This document shows positions 1 through 9,576 of a stretch of 33,399 nucleotides of DNA, one piece after another. The translations under genes and the position numbers were made by a program. The stretch spans positions 1 through 33,399 of the forward strand of contig CALLVA010000118.1 in NCBI GenBank assembly GCA_938010655.1, given 5' to 3'. The stretch is from an uncultured Parvularculaceae bacterium. Its GTDB lineage: Bacteria > Pseudomonadota > Alphaproteobacteria > Caulobacterales > Parvularculaceae. The notes under the pieces are model-generated. The model was not told the DNA's origin, made no database searches, and saw nothing but the letters and a program-made list of their open reading frames with translations. Numbering within the stretch: position 1 is the first letter of the stretch; the number at the start of each line of letters is the position of its first letter.

Positions 1-106
1 GGTCTGATAATTGCGCGGCGAGATCGACGGGGGCAACATCTGCTGTTTCTTGCGGCGAAGGCGTATCAAGCTCTAAAGGCTCAGTCTGAGAGGGTTGTTC
101 TTGCAT
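1..106 (-). CDS. Partial CDS (N-terminus only, runs off the left edge): MQEQPSQTEPLELDTPSPQETADVAPVDLAAQLSD..., unknown product
   Basis: Open frame on the minus strand from ATG (104-106) to the window edge; AGGTAAG-like SD upstream; same orientation as the adjacent operon. Confidence 0.5.
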   Translation of the reverse strand, partial: MQEQPSQTEPLELDTPSPQETADVAPVDLAAQLSD

Positions 107-162
107 ATAACTTACCTAACGCAACTTGCTTCAAAATCAATGCAGCCAAATAGGTTTGTCTC

Positions 163-1266
163 TTAAGGCAGGCCTACAACACGTTCAAATATATTACCCG
201 AAAGATTAAGGTGCAGATCAACACCCGGCGCAGCATCTAATAAGGGGCTTTTATTTTCCTTTAACGTGATATCGGCAACAGGAGGGCGAATGGTCACGCC
301 GGGCATATGCAGAATTTCTGCGCTGGGGGTGATCGTGTTACCTTCTAGGTGCATATTTTCGCTACGGTGGATCATAATCGCATGGCCCATCCCTTGCTCG
401 ATCATATTGTTTTTGATCGTGAAGTCTTTATTGGGAAATCCTTCTTTCTGTCCACTGATGAAGATACCTTGGGTAACACCGCCCTGCCCTTTCAAGATAT
501 TATTGCCGATAATCTCAACATGTTGATTGCTTCTATTGGCCGTGTCATTCCAAAATTGGATGCAATCCGGGTGGTCGCCTGCTTTTGGCAGGGGGTAAAA
601 GTCGCGGCACTCATTATTTATAATCTTGATATTTTGACCACCGCTTACATTGATACCATCAGAGCGCACCCCATCAAACATATTCGCGCGCAATGTAATG
701 TCATCTGAATCTCTAACAACCACTCCCCGATAATTATCATTAAAGGTCATGTTTTGAACTTTAACCGCCCTACTCTGCCTGATCGTCATTCCCTTGCCAT
801 CATTGGTATTATCTTGATCGGCAGACCAAAGAATACGCCCGCCGGAAAAAATAATCTCCTGACTGTTCAAAACAGAAACAGCGAACACCCAATCTATTTT
901 TTCTGCTTTCCCAGCTTCAACAGATAGGTTTTCCACTTTGAGGCCTTGCACTTTTGTCAAGGTCAATTTTTCAACGAAGGCTCCTTCAGCAAAATGAAAC
1001 GTTATAGCGGGAGTGAAACTGCGATCATTCAATGCAAGATGACCATAGTTGCCTTGAGAGAACCGAAATTGGTCTCCCGCTTTGGCACCAGCCATCATGA
1101 CGTCGACATTTTCTGGCGAGACCACTTTATAAGATGTAGATACTGACTCTACCGCACCCATAGCCTGCAAGCTGGCGTGAACGCCTTGCTTATACGCAAC
1201 AAGAGCAGCGCCCCCATATACTAAGGCAATTATTGGGAGGAACCGGAGAATGTCGCGGGCGCGCAT
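163..1266 (-). CDS. Membrane-anchored right-handed parallel beta-helix protein (pectate-lyase-like fold)
   Basis: N-terminal hydrophobic segment (ILRFLPIIALVYGGAALVAY) followed by repeated beta-helix rungs (VKVQNMTFNDNYRGVVVRDSDDITLRANMFDGVRSDGINVSGGQNIKIINNECRDF). Confidence 0.8.
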   Translation of the reverse strand: MRARDILRFLPIIALVYGGAALVAYKQGVHASLQAMGAVESVSTSYKVVSPENVDVMMAGAKAGDQFRFSQGNYGHLALNDRSFTPAITFHFAEGAFVEKLTLTKVQGLKVENLSVEAGKAEKIDWVFAVSVLNSQEIIFSGGRILWSADQDNTNDGKGMTIRQSRAVKVQNMTFNDNYRGVVVRDSDDITLRANMFDGVRSDGINVSGGQNIKIINNECRDFYPLPKAGDHPDCIQFWNDTANRSNQHVEIIGNNILKGQGGVTQGIFISGQKEGFPNKDFTIKNNMIEQGMGHAIMIHRSENMHLEGNTITPSAEILHMPGVTIRPPVADITLKENKSPLLDAAPGVDLHLNLSGNIFERVVGLP

Positions 1267-2351
1267 GTTTCTGTGCCTTCCAAGCTAATGGGCAAAGCAG
1301 GTTTATACTCTAAAGACTGTGGCTCTTTCCACTCTCGAACACCATCTAACACAGCCTTTGCCTGTGCTTTTTGCCCGCGCATCACGCGGCGCAATGCCTG
1401 CAAAAGAGAAGCGGCATATAAAAAGCCTAGCTTTGATTGATGCCACTTGCTGGCAAATATCATACGTGAACGGATCATATGATAATCTGACAAGGGGGAG
1501 CGACTTGGTGTCCCTGATTTTTCAACATTATGGCTTTGGGTGACCATGCCTCGGTGATGAAACACGCTTGCGCCGCGCACCCATTTGCAGGTCCAATTAT
1601 CGCCGCCTTGCGCGGCCCAATCCGCCTCTTCGTAATATAGGAAATGCTGCTCATCCATAAAGCCCACTTCCGTCAAGAATGGTGCTGAAACAGCCATCGC
1701 CGCCCCGTGAGGATAATCAATCTCCACCTCTCCTTCAGGCAAGGCCTCAAACAACTTTCCTTCCAGCTGGTTGCGCCCCAACAGAGCCCATGAAGAAAGC
1801 TTCGCCCCGCCAGCAGCTTGCAACTTATAAGGCGCATCATGGTGCCTGATGGTTGCGCCCGCCAATCCAAGTTTTTCATCCTCAGAAAACGCATCGGCGA
1901 AAGCTCTAATCGTTGTCGCCGTCATGACTGCATCTGGATTTAAGAGAACGGCCATATCTATTCCAAGCGCGCCCACCAATCGCAAACCAATATTGCACCC
2001 GGCTGCAAACCCCCGGTTTTGATTTGCCAATACAACCGTTACAGGCGCATCACATTGATCAGCCCGGACACGGCCTTTTGTGCTCGTCACAAAACGAACA
2101 ACCTCAGGCGGCGGCAATAAATATTCAACACCGGGTCGCATTTCCATAACAGGTGCTGGTTTTTGACCGGTCAAAACATCCACAAAACGCTCTGCGCTTT
2201 TATCAGTGGACCCATTATCCACGAGAATGAGGCGGGTTCCTTTTTTCAATCCTCCCCCAAAATGAGCAGCGCCCCACGCGGACGCCAACGCTGCCAGCGC
2301 ATAATCTGGACTATTATAATTCACAATAATGACGGCAGAGGACTCAATCAT
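1230..2351 (-). CDS. Glycosyltransferase family 2 (rhamnosyltransferase-like)
   Basis: N-terminal VIIVNYNSPDYALAAL...LILVDNGSTDKSAE and NRGFAAGCNIGL, LLNPDAV motifs typical of GT2. Confidence 0.9.
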   Translation of the reverse strand: MIESSAVIIVNYNSPDYALAALASAWGAAHFGGGLKKGTRLILVDNGSTDKSAERFVDVLTGQKPAPVMEMRPGVEYLLPPPEVVRFVTSTKGRVRADQCDAPVTVVLANQNRGFAAGCNIGLRLVGALGIDMAVLLNPDAVMTATTIRAFADAFSEDEKLGLAGATIRHHDAPYKLQAAGGAKLSSWALLGRNQLEGKLFEALPEGEVEIDYPHGAAMAVSAPFLTEVGFMDEQHFLYYEEADWAAQGGDNWTCKWVRGASVFHHRGMVTQSHNVEKSGTPSRSPLSDYHMIRSRMIFASKWHQSKLGFLYAASLLQALRRVMRGQKAQAKAVLDGVREWKEPQSLEYKPALPISLEGTETCAPATFSGSSQ

Positions 2352-2353
2352 AC

Positions 2354-3013
2354 TTACACTTCTCTTTCAGCGGGTAAAACAACTTTTCGCGCATCGGCAT
2401 TTAGGGATTTTACAAATTGCGCCATAAAATCTTTTTGCAATGGCTCGGCATAACTTTTTTCACGGCTTGGCACGGAAACGCGCACCAATGCGGAATCGGC
2501 GCCTTTGAGCCGGCCAGATAATAAATTACTCATTTGTTGAGATAATTCTCCATTGGCAAAACGATTGCCAACACGCATCCAATAGACGACTTGCTCTGCG
2601 CGATTCCCGCGATCTCCAAGCATGGTCTTCACAGGAATATCTATACCGTTTACGGACCATAGTTGCGCAGCATTATCACTCACGCGATATCCTTGCGCTT
2701 TATAACACACGACAGGATTATGAAGACGAACAGCATCGCCCATGGCATGACCATAAGCCACAACAAGGGTAATATAATCGCCATAGCTATTTTCATATGT
2801 TCTATAAAGTGTCGCCGTGCCAACCTCTTCAGCTTCCTCAAGGGGCGCAACAATTTGGCTAAGCGCGCTAAGCTGCCAATCGCCAAATTCTGTAGGGAAA
2901 AGCGCTTCTAGCTCTGGTGATTCTGATAATGGCGTTGGTTGCGCTCGTAGCGCTTGGGTGAAGACACCCAGCCCAATCATCAAGCAAACGGGTAAAACTA
3001 TTCTCAAGGACAT
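2354..3013 (-). CDS. epsI: Exosortase-associated EpsI family protein
   Basis: LVVAYGHAMGDAVRLHNPVVCYKAQGYRVS and VVYWMRVGNRF match the EpsI pattern (HxPxVCYxAQG ... YWxRVG); overlaps the exosortase gene start/stop. Confidence 0.85.
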   Translation of the reverse strand: MSLRIVLPVCLMIGLGVFTQALRAQPTPLSESPELEALFPTEFGDWQLSALSQIVAPLEEAEEVGTATLYRTYENSYGDYITLVVAYGHAMGDAVRLHNPVVCYKAQGYRVSDNAAQLWSVNGIDIPVKTMLGDRGNRAEQVVYWMRVGNRFANGELSQQMSNLLSGRLKGADSALVRVSVPSREKSYAEPLQKDFMAQFVKSLNADARKVVLPAEREV

Positions 3014-3906
3014 ATCACCGTCCTTTTTCCGACATGGCTGACAAATGTATCAACCGCGAAGACCATTAAAAGAGCGATGCCATATAGGAATAACCCAGCA
3101 AAGTCATGGGCGAAGCCTTGGCCTAGATCATAGCCGCCCCAATATGTCAGTAAGACAAGAACCATAACCCGGATAATATTTGCGATAATGGCAATAGGGA
3201 TCGTCAGAGCAAAGATAATTAAGCTTCTGCGCCATGTTCTTGGACCAGACATATAAAGATATATCGCGCCAGTGGCCGTCAAAGCCAATAATGAATTTAA
3301 CCCAGAACAAGCATCCGCCACGAGCAATTCATATTGTCCAACGGCCAACAACACGCCAGAGCGCGCAACTGGCACACCGAAAGAATAGAGCAACTCCGCC
3401 ACACAAGTGGAAACCCAATGTTTTAAAGGGCCTGTCAACTCATTCAACATCCATCCCGGCCAAACAATGAGATACAAGACAAGCGCAACAGGCACAGCCA
3501 ATTGACGCAATAATGCGCCGCCGCCAGCAAGCAAGATAATCCCGCTCAACACAAAAATTTGGGAGCCACTTGTTAGCAGTTCCACTTGCCCCAAACGACC
3601 AACCGTAAACAGTATCAAGCCAATGAGTAGAACCGCACTCCCACTTAAAATCGCATTTTTTGAAGGATTGATCCCCTCCAGAAAACTTTGACGATGCAAC
3701 TGATTGAGTTTGACGAAAATGGCCCCGCAGGAAAAAGCAAATAAGAATGGCGCATGCGCATTTTCATCTCTCGTCCAAGCATGTGCCGCTAAATCAAAAT
3801 AGGCGGGTAAATATAAAACAGCCCAGCCAATCGAAAAAAGACCGAAAGTCTTCATCCATAGCGGCGTTTCTTGTAATTGTTTTGGGATCGACAGGCTCAG
3901 AGACAT
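3004..3906 (-). CDS. xrt: Exosortase (XrtB/EpsH-like; exact subclass unresolved)
   Basis: Multi-TM protein with the exosortase triad in context: VADACSGLNSLLAL (Cys200), IANIIRVMVLVLL (Arg246), GFAHDFAGLFLYGIAL (His267). Confidence 0.93.
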   Translation of the reverse strand: MSLSLSIPKQLQETPLWMKTFGLFSIGWAVLYLPAYFDLAAHAWTRDENAHAPFLFAFSCGAIFVKLNQLHRQSFLEGINPSKNAILSGSAVLLIGLILFTVGRLGQVELLTSGSQIFVLSGIILLAGGGALLRQLAVPVALVLYLIVWPGWMLNELTGPLKHWVSTCVAELLYSFGVPVARSGVLLAVGQYELLVADACSGLNSLLALTATGAIYLYMSGPRTWRRSLIIFALTIPIAIIANIIRVMVLVLLTYWGGYDLGQGFAHDFAGLFLYGIALLMVFAVDTFVSHVGKRTVICP

Positions 3907-3910
3907 CAGA

Positions 3911-4876
3911 TCACCCGCCTGTCAATATGGATCCGACAATATGCGCCCCACACTCCCGGATCAGATCACTTGTTGCCTGCGCTTCTTTTGCTTTGGTGAC
4001 ATTCTTCCGCGCCAACAACAAGACGGACTTTGTCAGTGACCAGACAAATTGTCCGTCAGCAACATCAGCGCCTCCCGGCGTATGGACAAGAACACTATCA
4101 TAATGATCTAAACTGCCCAAAATTAGGTCAACAAATTGAGGCCGACCCAGCAATTCTTGTGGATTATGCACACGGCCACCAGATGTCACCAATGTCAGAT
4201 TTCTGATTTGGCTAGATGATTTTGCCTCATCAAGTGTACATTCCCCATTCAGATAATGACCCAACCCAAGCTCTGGCTTCACTTTAAAAATGGATTCAAG
4301 ATGAGGCGTTCTCAAATCCGTATCAATCAGGAGAGTTTTACGGTTTGCTTGTGCAAATGTAATCGCCAGATTTGCTGTCGTATACGCCGCGCCGACATTT
4401 GCCGTCGCCCCCGTTATGGCGAGCAATCTTGATGCTGCGCCGCCAGATTGCGACAAAAGCCGCGTGCGTAACATGCGAAATTGTTCCGTTTCTTGAGAGA
4501 AAGGCCGTGTTATTGTGACAAGCTTAGGGGGAATAGAAATATTATTTGGATCAGCATGGAAATAGCCAAATTGGACAGCCAAAGCAGCTTGAATTTCTTG
4601 CGCAGAAACAAAGCCTAGCTTTCGAGCCGTCTTACCAAACAACTCGCCAGACTTCTTCTGGTGAACAACAATTTCTTTCACTTGTTCATCTGACAAGCGG
4701 CCCATCCGCACGAGAATATCGCCCATCCGTTGAGAACGTTCTGTAATCTTGCGCTCTTCAGCAGGGGCGATATTGGTTGTCTCTGAAGCTTGCTCAGCTT
4801 TTAGCCCTGGTTTTTGCTCCATCAAAGCGGCAATAATTTCCGGGGAAAGAGATGTTTTCTTTTTTGTCTGGGTCAT
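3911..4876 (-). CDS. EpsG-like / CpsD-family P-loop protein with N-terminal GspE_N/MshEN-like region; Walker motifs degenerate
   Basis: SQRMGDILVRMGRLSDEQVKEIVVHQKK (MshEN-like); ITGATANVGAAYTTANLAITFAQANRKTLLIDTDLRTPHLESIF (BY-kinase Walker A/A' context); adjacent to the Wzz-like gene. Confidence 0.85.
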   Translation of the reverse strand: MTQTKKKTSLSPEIIAALMEQKPGLKAEQASETTNIAPAEERKITERSQRMGDILVRMGRLSDEQVKEIVVHQKKSGELFGKTARKLGFVSAQEIQAALAVQFGYFHADPNNISIPPKLVTITRPFSQETEQFRMLRTRLLSQSGGAASRLLAITGATANVGAAYTTANLAITFAQANRKTLLIDTDLRTPHLESIFKVKPELGLGHYLNGECTLDEAKSSSQIRNLTLVTSGGRVHNPQELLGRPQFVDLILGSLDHYDSVLVHTPGGADVADGQFVWSLTKSVLLLARKNVTKAKEAQATSDLIRECGAHIVGSILTGG

Positions 4877-6258
4877 AAATATTGACCCTTTCCACGAGGT
4901 GCCGCAATGGCCAATTCAGCCATCACAGGCGCCCCGATACATCTCTCCAGCATCATCGGAACCCGAATGCGCGCCTCAAGCAATTCAATCAAAATCGCGG
5001 CACTGACGCCGATAAAGAGCCCAAGGAAAAACCCTGCAATGATCACAATCACATGCAAAGGTATTGGCGGCTCCGCAGGCGGCACAGCCCGGCCCAACAT
5101 CATAATATCAATCAAGTCAAAACGGGATTGAAGGCTTTGTTGCAAAGTACGCCGAGCGACCTCATCGAAAGTTTGCTGATTGGTATTCAGGCTCTGCTCT
5201 AACTCATCAAAGCGTTGTCGTATTTTTTGATAATCGAGCACTTTTTGCTTTTGCACACGCGCTGCCGCTTCAAGGTTTGCGACCCGGCGGCGGGAATATT
5301 CAAACTTCTCTGCAATTGATTGGAACAAAGAGCTTTGTAAAGCACGCATGCGCGTTAAGCCTTCCCTATAATCAGGATGGTTTTCGCCATAACGTTGCTC
5401 AATTCGTAAAAGTTTCGCTCTTTCAGACGCCAATCTCGCTTGAGCGGTTTTGCCCAAGGAATTATCATTTGGGATAGGCAATGTTTCCAGCTCAGCGCGC
5501 GTTGCTTTTTTCGCTTGCTCATATAAAGAGCGCGCTTCTGCATAATCTGCGCGCGCCTCGGCGATGCGACCTGTGATCGTCCCGAGTTCCAGTTCCGCTG
5601 CTTCAAGCTGCTGACTTCCGATGGTCACTAGCCCACTTTGAGTTTGAAAATCACTTAATTCATCGCGAGATTTTTGAACGCGCTGTTCAAGATTTTTCGT
5701 TTCAGCCGAGAAATTCGCGGCCGCTCTCGCCGAGCGTCGCTCTCTATTGCTCAAGACGACTTTCATATAAGCATCGGCAAATGCATTGGCATATCGCGAA
5801 GCGAGGCTTGGATTGTTCGTTCTATAGGAAATGACCAGCGTACTTTCCGCAACGCTGGACTGAATCATTAAATTGCCGAGTAAGTCATCGGCAACCCATT
5901 CATAAAGATTATTTCCTGCAACGATCTCTCCTTGCGTTTTGGTCCGCCATTCTTCTTCATATTCTATAATGTTGAGATGGTTTGTTTCAATCAAATCATC
6001 CACGGCTTGCAATGCCACTGACCTACTGGAAACCAAGGCGGCTTGTTGTCCCAAAAATTCTGAAACACGATGTCTTTTTTCGGCCATGCCCGTCAAAGGG
6101 TTTTCAAAAACAGAATCGACCTGAACTTTTGCAGAAGCTACATAGTTTTTAGGCAACGCAAAACCAAGGGCTGCCGCCACCAAGGTGGACAAGCCAATCG
6201 CCCAGAAAAGCACAAAGGCTCTGGCACGCAGCACACTTATAAATGAGAGAAGGCCCAT
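4873..6258 (-). CDS. Chain-length determinant / GumC-Wzz family (EpsF-like) polysaccharide co-polymerase
   Basis: N-terminal TM (VLFWAIGLSTLVAAALGFALP), coiled-coil middle, C-terminal TM (PPAEPPIPLHVIVIIAGFFLGLFIGVSAAILIELLEARIRVP); ATGA overlap with the EpsG-like gene. Confidence 0.88.
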   Translation of the reverse strand: MGLLSFISVLRARAFVLFWAIGLSTLVAAALGFALPKNYVASAKVQVDSVFENPLTGMAEKRHRVSEFLGQQAALVSSRSVALQAVDDLIETNHLNIIEYEEEWRTKTQGEIVAGNNLYEWVADDLLGNLMIQSSVAESTLVISYRTNNPSLASRYANAFADAYMKVVLSNRERRSARAAANFSAETKNLEQRVQKSRDELSDFQTQSGLVTIGSQQLEAAELELGTITGRIAEARADYAEARSLYEQAKKATRAELETLPIPNDNSLGKTAQARLASERAKLLRIEQRYGENHPDYREGLTRMRALQSSLFQSIAEKFEYSRRRVANLEAAARVQKQKVLDYQKIRQRFDELEQSLNTNQQTFDEVARRTLQQSLQSRFDLIDIMMLGRAVPPAEPPIPLHVIVIIAGFFLGLFIGVSAAILIELLEARIRVPMMLERCIGAPVMAELAIAAPRGKGQYL

Positions 6259-6276
6259 AGACGAAAATCCAGTAAC

Positions 6277-7212
6277 TTACTGTCCTTTCTGAGAGGCTTG
6301 AGTCGGTAGAACTGGTTTCGCTACGGGCTTTACCGTGTCTCTATAATAAACAACATCAGCGTTCTTCCGAAGTTGCTCGATCCGGTTTGTCACTTTTTTT
6401 GTTGCATCTTCCCGGCGCAAAATCGCGCGTGCCGCTGGCGTTCCCTCATCAAGGGTCACGCTATCATTTGTTATGCGCATGATTTTTAAGATCGAAACTT
6501 TATCAGCCCCGCGCAAAACAATATTATCGCTCACATCATAAGCAGCAAGTTGTTCCCGAATAGCAATTGGAAAGCTTGACGCTGGGCGCACGCTTGCTGA
6601 AAGCATATAAGGCGTTTGCTGACGATCTAAATATGTTGATAATTTGTCGAAATTGGATGTTTCATCAAAAAGCGGCGACAATTGATCAACGTCAAAATCT
6701 TGTGTCTCAATTTCTAAAACGCTGAATGAATAGCGACGGGCTTCTGTGAACAAAGAAGGATTTTCCAACATATAATCTTGGACTTCAGCGCGCGTTGGCT
6801 CAACAGGCTGCGCCACCAAACTAATATAGAGATCTGCCAAGGCTTGCTCTTTGGCCGCTTCCATCCGCCACATAGCATCTGGTCGGCGATCAACTTTTGC
6901 TTCGCGGGCCGCTTCCGCAGCGACAATGCGATCAACGATTGCTTGCATGGCGATGCGTTCCGCATTGGGGTCTGTTGGAATCAGCGATAAACGTGCCATC
7001 TCGACACGGATTTCACTATGCGTGATTTCTCGATTATTCACCTTTGCGATAACTTGAGTTTGGCCCGTTGAAACTTTTTTCCCGGATGCAACAGCAGAGT
7101 CGGCTGTGAGCATCGTGCCAACGCTGAGCAGAACACATGCACTCGCAAAACACTTGCTAGCTTTGGTCACAAAATTATTTTTCCGACTTGCAAACATAAA
7201 TTGTCTCATCAA
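6277..7212 (-). CDS. EpsD-like peptidyl-prolyl cis-trans isomerase / SurA-N family protein
   Basis: Signal peptide then VIAKVNNREITHSEIRVEMARL...AMQAIVDRIVAAEAAREAKVDRRPDAM, typical of EpsD PPIases in exosortase-linked eps operons. Confidence 0.8.
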   Translation of the reverse strand: MMRQFMFASRKNNFVTKASKCFASACVLLSVGTMLTADSAVASGKKVSTGQTQVIAKVNNREITHSEIRVEMARLSLIPTDPNAERIAMQAIVDRIVAAEAAREAKVDRRPDAMWRMEAAKEQALADLYISLVAQPVEPTRAEVQDYMLENPSLFTEARRYSFSVLEIETQDFDVDQLSPLFDETSNFDKLSTYLDRQQTPYMLSASVRPASSFPIAIREQLAAYDVSDNIVLRGADKVSILKIMRITNDSVTLDEGTPAARAILRREDATKKVTNRIEQLRKNADVVYYRDTVKPVAKPVLPTQASQKGQ

Positions 7213-7276
7213 ACCGTCCTACTCAACTTCAACTAAATCTGGTGCCTCCAGATTTTCTATCCCTAACGTGCAGACC

Positions 7277-8164
7277 TTAACCCTGAACTGCACTGTCATA
7301 TTGACCTTGCAAAACCAGCCGTTCCATACGCCACATCCGCCAAAGACGAAGGCGTATCAAATGACCGATCACCGCAAGGCGATCGCCTATCCCGCCGCCT
7401 TGATTGTGCATCAAAACAAACGGCACATGGCCGAAAGCGGAAACACCCGTCACCAAAGCTCTCATATGCCAGCGCCACATCGCGTTGCCATTGGTTCGAA
7501 ATAGCGCAAAATCTTGTGAAACAAGCCTATCCCACTTTTGCGTCAACTCCGCCCAACTGCTGCGTGCAGGATGGCTAACAATAGCTTTACCATCAAATAC
7601 TAAACGAAACCCTAGCGCTAAGGCCCTGTGACACCAGTCTTTATCCTCTGCGACACAGTCTCTAAACGCACCAACTTGATCCGCTACTTTACGGGTCACT
7701 GTTAAGTTTGCTGTGACGGAAAACCCTTTTTCGGCAATATATTTTTTCTGTCGAAACGCAAAAATCATCTCAAAGCGCTCTATAGCGTTGATTTGTTTCA
7801 TATCGGCACAGGTGATATTCATCCGTCCACCGACCATGTCTGCCTTGCAGCTTTCAAGCGTAGATACCGAATGGCTCAACCATTGAGGCGTGGCCACACA
7901 ATCACTATCGATAAATGCGATGATGTTACCATGGGCTACTTCTAACCCCTTATTGCGCGCCGCTGCGGCCCCGCGTTTATGTTCTGTTAAGAACAGAACC
8001 CCTGGCCACTTCTCGTATAAATCATCAATGCCGCCTGGCGTTGCGTTATCTATAACGATAATTTCATAATGCTCCGTCGGAAATGTTTGTTCCGAAAGGC
8101 TCTCTAAGCATAAATTTAGGAGGTCGACTTGGTTATAATGGGGAATAACAATAGATACGCGCAT
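7277..8164 (-). CDS. Glycosyltransferase family 2
   Basis: MRVSIVIPHYNQVDLLNLCLESLSEQTFPTEHYEIIVIDNATPGG; AAARNKGLEVAHGNIIAFIDSDCVA (DxD-type). Confidence 0.92.
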   Translation of the reverse strand: MRVSIVIPHYNQVDLLNLCLESLSEQTFPTEHYEIIVIDNATPGGIDDLYEKWPGVLFLTEHKRGAAAARNKGLEVAHGNIIAFIDSDCVATPQWLSHSVSTLESCKADMVGGRMNITCADMKQINAIERFEMIFAFRQKKYIAEKGFSVTANLTVTRKVADQVGAFRDCVAEDKDWCHRALALGFRLVFDGKAIVSHPARSSWAELTQKWDRLVSQDFALFRTNGNAMWRWHMRALVTGVSAFGHVPFVLMHNQGGGIGDRLAVIGHLIRLRLWRMWRMERLVLQGQYDSAVQG

Positions 8165-9459
8165 TATGCTAACTCCTCTTTTTCAACAAGCTGATTGAAA
8201 ACAGAAACATAAGTTGTTCTTTGCTGGCTCCAGCTAAACCCATCTTCCAAGCGTTGGCGACCGATTGAGCCAAGCTGCGCGCGCTTTTCGGCATCTTCTA
8301 ATAATGCTTGAATATTATCTGCGAGTTCCAAGGGGCAATTATTATGCGCATACAAAGCGGCATCACCCGCTATTTGCTTGTTTTCTTTCAAATCAAACAT
8401 TGCGATTGGCAAGCTATAAGCCATATATTCCATGACTTTGTTCATGGCGAGACGATCATTAAAATCATTTTTAGGATCGGAGCCAACGCCAATATCTGCG
8501 GTTGAAAATGCTTCTTGCAACTGATGTCCGGTTAGAAAACCTGTGAAAGTAATACACGCATCCAAGCCTCTTGCTTTTGCGTCGGCCATCAATAATGAGC
8601 GTTCTGGACCTTCTCCAACAATGAGCAATTGAAAATCATCGCGTTGTTCTGCCAATGTCTCAACCGCATCGAGCAGAAGGTTCACCCCATCTTGGGAACC
8701 AATGATACCGACCCATAAGAGAAGATAATCCTTATTATTTTTTAGGCTTATATTTTTCGCACCGGGTCGTATTAACCCTAAATCGGGCGCTGAATATACG
8801 ACATCAACTTCAGCCTCTTTTTTGGCGCCGCGTGTCATCGCAATTTCTTTAAAACCACGATTGGTGGAAATGACTCTATCAGCGGTTAGAAAGGTACATT
8901 TTTCTGCAAATCTTGCCATTCGATATAGCAAGCCCTTCGCTTTCCCTCGCTTTTCCGCATAAAGTTCTGGCGTTAAATCATGATGATCAAAAACAACTTT
9001 CGCGCCGCCAAAAACTTTTGCCAAGAGAGCTGGAATAAATAGAATATCTGGCGGATTACAAATCTGGACCACATCAATATTTTTTAAGCCAATTCTTAAA
9101 AGCAGCAAAATTTCCCAGAAAATCGCGATGCTATATTCAATCGCATAACTAAAAACATTGCGTGCTTCAAACGGTAAGGGATGTCGATGAACTTCCACCC
9201 CTTCTATAATTTCAAATCGCTGTGTATGTCTGCCAGCTAGAGGGCAAATAACGGAGACGCGCCAACCATCGCGCACAAGCGCTGTTGCTTCCTGCCAAAC
9301 ACGGCGATCATCCGGCACAGTCATGTTTTCAACTATAATGACAGTATGGGGAACATCTTGATTGACCGTCCTCACATCACTATGGCGATCCTTTTGCCCC
9401 GCTCCCGAAGCTGTTAACGCCGGGTTAGCGATCGACATAGATGTTTTTACTTTAACCAT
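8164..9459 (-). CDS. Glycosyltransferase family 4 (frame opens at 9528; likely start ATG at 9459 or 9438)
   Basis: VIIVENMTVPDDRRVWQEATALVRDGWRVSVICP; LLIVGEGPERSLLMADAKARGLDACITFTGFL; GVGSDPKNDFNDRLAMNKVMEYMAYSLPI. Stop overlaps the next start (TAATG). Confidence 0.88.
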   Translation of the reverse strand: MVKVKTSMSIANPALTASGAGQKDRHSDVRTVNQDVPHTVIIVENMTVPDDRRVWQEATALVRDGWRVSVICPLAGRHTQRFEIIEGVEVHRHPLPFEARNVFSYAIEYSIAIFWEILLLLRIGLKNIDVVQICNPPDILFIPALLAKVFGGAKVVFDHHDLTPELYAEKRGKAKGLLYRMARFAEKCTFLTADRVISTNRGFKEIAMTRGAKKEAEVDVVYSAPDLGLIRPGAKNISLKNNKDYLLLWVGIIGSQDGVNLLLDAVETLAEQRDDFQLLIVGEGPERSLLMADAKARGLDACITFTGFLTGHQLQEAFSTADIGVGSDPKNDFNDRLAMNKVMEYMAYSLPIAMFDLKENKQIAGDAALYAHNNCPLELADNIQALLEDAEKRAQLGSIGRQRLEDGFSWSQQRTTYVSVFNQLVEKEELA

Positions 9460-9576
9460 ACTAATTGACAGTCTCTTAACACAACAAAGGGATACTGGAA
9501 GACGAACATATACAATCATAGTTTCCAAAAGGCTAAGGTAGCTGCAATTGGATTGAGATTGTTGAGGAGCAGGGCA

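Noticed and set aside
349-708. 119-aa plus-strand ORF
   Set aside because: Antisense to the beta-helix gene; no start context or recognisable domain.
9465-9496. TTGACA with GATACT as a possible promoter for the PEP-CTERM genes
   Set aside because: Spacing is about 20 nt and the -10 match is weak; the divergent region probably holds promoters, but I cannot place them.
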